14,495 nucleotides of DNA, from assembly GCA_031271875.1 (NCBI GenBank), contig JAISVD010000109.1, positions 1 through 14,495 on the forward strand, given 5' to 3'. The first letter of the stretch is position 1. Each line of letters begins with the position of its first letter. The notes below the pieces were generated by a model. That model did no database searches. It was not told the DNA's origin and saw only the letters and a program-made list of their open reading frames with translations. Origin of the DNA: Spirochaetaceae bacterium. Lineage in GTDB: Bacteria > Spirochaetota > Spirochaetia > Treponematales > Treponemataceae. Below are positions 12,633 to 14,495 of this stretch, piece after piece. Both the position numbers and the translations under genes were made by a program.

Positions 12633-13309
12633 TAATGAAGAAAACAGTATACGGAATTATGGCGGCAGCCCTCTTCTGCGTTACCCTTACGGGGCTGTAC
12701 GGAGCGGAGCGGAACGGCGCCGATTACGCTGCGCCCTATGTCGCGTCTTTTCTCGAAGCTCTGTCCCTGCCGGCGGGAGAGAGCTATGCTTTCACCTATC
12801 AGGACACGGAACAGATGCTGGGACTCTCCGCTGATACAGGGATCAATATCTTTGAGCTGATAGACTGTATGTACCGGTATCTTGCTCCCCGCAGGATGCG
12901 TATATCCATCTCCGGTGAGGCCCTGAGGAGTCTCCAGTCGGAATTCGATCTGGGAGGGGAGCGGGTCCTGGCCATCCTGTCGGTTGAAAAACTCCGTTAC
13001 CTTGAACTCGGAGCCGTTCTTTCGAGTTCGCAAAGCGACCTCAGGGGGCAGAACGCGCTTGACGTATACCTCGATTCCCCTTGTTCAAAGTATATAGAGA
13101 TCGGTACTGCTTCCTATGAGGCGCGGTTCGGTTTTAAAACAATTACCCCCCTGCTGCTGGCGGACGCATACGGCGTCACCGTAAAGCGGCTGTTTGTGAC
13201 CACGCCGCTGACCAAACTGGAGCTGTATGCTCCGGGCAAGGGAGCCATATACGTGAAGGCGCTCTCCCGGCCCAAGAAGTGGAATCTTGATATCATTTCA
13301 CGGATATAA
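12629..13309 (+). CDS. exported protein of unknown function in the glycan operon
   Basis: I do not recognise this family. The 226-residue protein has an N-terminal signal peptide (MKKTVYGIMAAALFCVTLTG, cleavage likely near LYGA, residues 23-26) and no lipobox, so it should be periplasmic or outer-membrane associated. The mature part mixes helices (VASFLEALSLPAG, INIFELIDCMYRYL) with beta-like stretches near the end (RLFVTTPLTKLELYAPGKGA, IYVKALSRPKKWNLDIISRI). Two cysteines are visible after the signal. The start overlaps the preceding glycosyltransferase stop (ATGA), so it belongs to the same operon. A second ATG at 12635 (MKKT) has better spacing to GGAG and may be the true start. A chaperone, assembly or modifying role is possible but unproven. 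Confidence 0.75.
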   Translation: MIMKKTVYGIMAAALFCVTLTGLYGAERNGADYAAPYVASFLEALSLPAGESYAFTYQDTEQMLGLSADTGINIFELIDCMYRYLAPRRMRISISGEALRSLQSEFDLGGERVLAILSVEKLRYLELGAVLSSSQSDLRGQNALDVYLDSPCSKYIEIGTASYEARFGFKTITPLLLADAYGVTVKRLFVTTPLTKLELYAPGKGAIYVKALSRPKKWNLDIISRI

Positions 13310-13331
13310 CGCCTTGTTTTTCGCCGGAAAT

Positions 13332-13340
13332 TGCTATAAT
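13332..13340 (+). promoter_or_regulatory. extended -10 promoter before the epimerase
   Basis: TGC-TATAAT (13332-13340) is a perfect -10 with the TGN extension, which can work with a poor -35 (TTGTTT at 13314-13319 is 15 bases away, too close for a consensus promoter). Transcription would start near 13347, just before ATG 13358. It would allow the sugar-nucleotide genes to be expressed apart from the glycosyltransferases. Confidence 0.6.
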
Positions 13341-13357
13341 CTGATAAAGACGGATAT

Positions 13358-14398
13358 ATGAAAAAGGTTTATATTGTAACCGGAGCCGCGGGTTTTATCG
13401 GTTATTACACCAGCCGGGCGCTGCTGGAGGCTGGAAATACCGTAATCGGCGCGGATTCCGTAAATACGTATTACTCTCCGGTACTCAAGGAGATGCGCCT
13501 GGGGAAACTTGAATCCCTTTCCCGTGAGTCGGGCGCGGAATTTCTCTTTTACCAGGGGGATATCGCGGATCGGGGATTTGTGGAGCAGCTGCTCTCCCGT
13601 CACCCCTGCGACTGTTTTATCCATCTCGCGGCACAGGCCGGAGTCAGGTACAGCATCGATAACCCCCGCGCCTATGGCAGCAGTAATCTCGACGGATTCC
13701 TCAATGTCCTTGAAGGCGTTCGTCATTACAAAGTTCCGCACCTCATATTTGCATCCAGCTCCTCTGTCTACGGACTTAACCGGAAAGTGCCGTTTTCGGA
13801 GAGGGATTTTACCGAACATCCCGTGAGTCTCTATGCGGCGACAAAAAAAGCCAACGAAGTTATGGCCCACAGTTACAGCGCTGTGTACGGCATACCTGTG
13901 ACGGGGGTTCGCTTTTTTACCGTATATGGCCCGCTGGGAAGGCCCGATATGGCTTATTTCAAATTCGCTGAATCGATCATGCAGGACAGACCCATACAGA
14001 TATACAATAATGGCGATCTCCTCCGGGATTTTACTTATATCGATGATGTGGTGAAGGCCCTGCTGCTCATTGCCGGAAGACCTGCGAAACCCTTTGACGG
14101 ATTTGACCCGGAAAATCCCCTGCCGGACAGATCCTCCGTTCCCTACCGGATATATAATATCGGAAACGCCCATCCGGAAAAATTGATGGATTTTATCGGA
14201 ATCCTCGAAGCGCAGCTTGAAAAAACAGCCCGCAAGGAGTTCCTTCCCATGCAGGCCGGGGACGTATATATAACTTCCGCCGATACATCAGCGCTGGAAA
14301 GTGATTTCGGCTGGAAACCGTCAACTTCGCTGGAAACGGGATTAAGACAATTTACCGACTGGTATAAAAAGGAGCGCATATGGCAACTATCGCTGTAG
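13358..14398 (+). CDS. UDP-glucuronate 4-epimerase (extended SDR family)
   Basis: The 346-residue enzyme would interconvert UDP-glucuronate and UDP-galacturonate with bound NAD. It has the Rossmann motif TGAAGFIG (G9, G12, G15), HLAAQAGVRYS (89-99), the catalytic ASSSSVYG serine run (132-139) and Y159-AAT-K163. The phrase VRFFTVYGPLGRPDMA (184-199) is a hallmark of UDP-glucuronate epimerases (CapI, LspL, plant GAE types) rather than plain GalE. YIDDVV and YRIYNIGN are also standard. The next gene, UDP-glucose dehydrogenase, makes its substrate, which strengthens the call. The SD is weak. GalE or a dTDP-glucose dehydratase are less likely alternatives. Confidence 0.9.
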   Translation: MKKVYIVTGAAGFIGYYTSRALLEAGNTVIGADSVNTYYSPVLKEMRLGKLESLSRESGAEFLFYQGDIADRGFVEQLLSRHPCDCFIHLAAQAGVRYSIDNPRAYGSSNLDGFLNVLEGVRHYKVPHLIFASSSSVYGLNRKVPFSERDFTEHPVSLYAATKKANEVMAHSYSAVYGIPVTGVRFFTVYGPLGRPDMAYFKFAESIMQDRPIQIYNNGDLLRDFTYIDDVVKALLLIAGRPAKPFDGFDPENPLPDRSSVPYRIYNIGNAHPEKLMDFIGILEAQLEKTARKEFLPMQAGDVYITSADTSALESDFGWKPSTSLETGLRQFTDWYKKERIWQLSL

Positions 14399-14495
14399 CA
14401 GGAACAGGATATGTGGGTCTCGTTTCTGGGGCATGTCTCGCTGATTTTGGAAATACCGTTATCTGTGTTGATAAGGACACAGGCAAAATAGAAAC
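14380..14495 (+). CDS. ugd: UDP-glucose 6-dehydrogenase, 5' part (cut by the window edge)
   Basis: The first 38 residues read MATIAVAGTGYVGLVSGACL, then ADFGNTVICVDKD. This is the NAD-binding start of UDP-glucose dehydrogenase, with the GXGXXG loop G8-G10-G13 and D31 at the end of the second strand to hold the NAD ribose. The enzyme oxidises UDP-glucose to UDP-glucuronate, the substrate of the preceding epimerase. AAGGAG (14369-14374) lies 5 bases before the ATG, and the start overlaps the epimerase end by 19 bases. UDP-ManNAc dehydrogenase is related, but GTGYVGLVSGACLADFGN matches the UDP-glucose type best. The rest is outside the window. Confidence 0.88.
   Translation, partial: MATIAVAGTGYVGLVSGACLADFGNTVICVDKDTGKIE

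Noticed and set aside
13334..14173. 279-codon minus-strand open frame opposite the epimerase
   Set aside because: The plus-strand frame carries every motif of the epimerase; this one carries none.

Overview
The window most likely comes from a spirochaete of the Treponema/Spirochaeta type. This is an inference from one long protein (3707-5257) resembling a spirochaete-only family of unknown function, from relaxed signal sequences and from gene neighbourhood. No rRNA or other phylogenetic marker is present. Most of the DNA is GC-rich with short intergenic gaps. The stretch just after hisF is strongly AT-rich and looks foreign.

Layout, left to right. (1) 1-1515, plus strand: the last codons of an unidentified gene, then hisH and hisF, which overlap by 7 bases and encode the two subunits of imidazole glycerol phosphate synthase. 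(2) 1516-2392: an AT-rich cassette with three small plus-strand ORFs (58, 27 and 121 codons) that I do not recognise, alternating with four perfect inverted repeats, the last an 18-bp hairpin. (3) 2393-3506, minus strand: an overlapping pair, a YqfO/NIF3-insert-like domain fused to an ACT domain, then queD, with a good promoter upstream. (4) 3707-5257, plus strand: the probable spirochaete-specific protein, apparently read from a leaderless mRNA. (5) 5289-5311: a bidirectional terminator. (6) 5348-8026, minus strand: the methionine ABC importer operon metN-metI-metQ, with a tandem array of mini-hairpins between metI and metQ. (7) 8027-8436: a gap without a convincing gene. (8) 8437-14495: a surface polysaccharide or glycolipid locus with one glycosyltransferase on the minus strand and, divergently on the plus strand, a second glycosyltransferase, a CDP-alcohol phosphatidyltransferase, a third glycosyltransferase, an exported protein of unknown function, a UDP-glucuronate 4-epimerase and the start of UDP-glucose 6-dehydrogenase.

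How the genes work together. HisH makes ammonia for HisF. MetQ, MetI and MetN together import methionine. In the last block, UDP-glucose dehydrogenase and the epimerase would convert UDP-glucose to UDP-glucuronate and then UDP-galacturonate. The three glycosyltransferases and the membrane CDP-alcohol transferase could build a phospholipid-anchored glycan. The coupled overlaps (4, 8, 4 and 19 bases) support co-expression, and an extended -10 promoter sits in front of the epimerase.

The best candidates for something new are the AT-rich cassette, a family of 16-17-base tandem mini-hairpins found in an intergenic array and also inside a coding tail, the CDP-alcohol transferase whose fourth motif aspartate is glycine, and a glycosyltransferase promoter region where both divergent messages seem almost leaderless.
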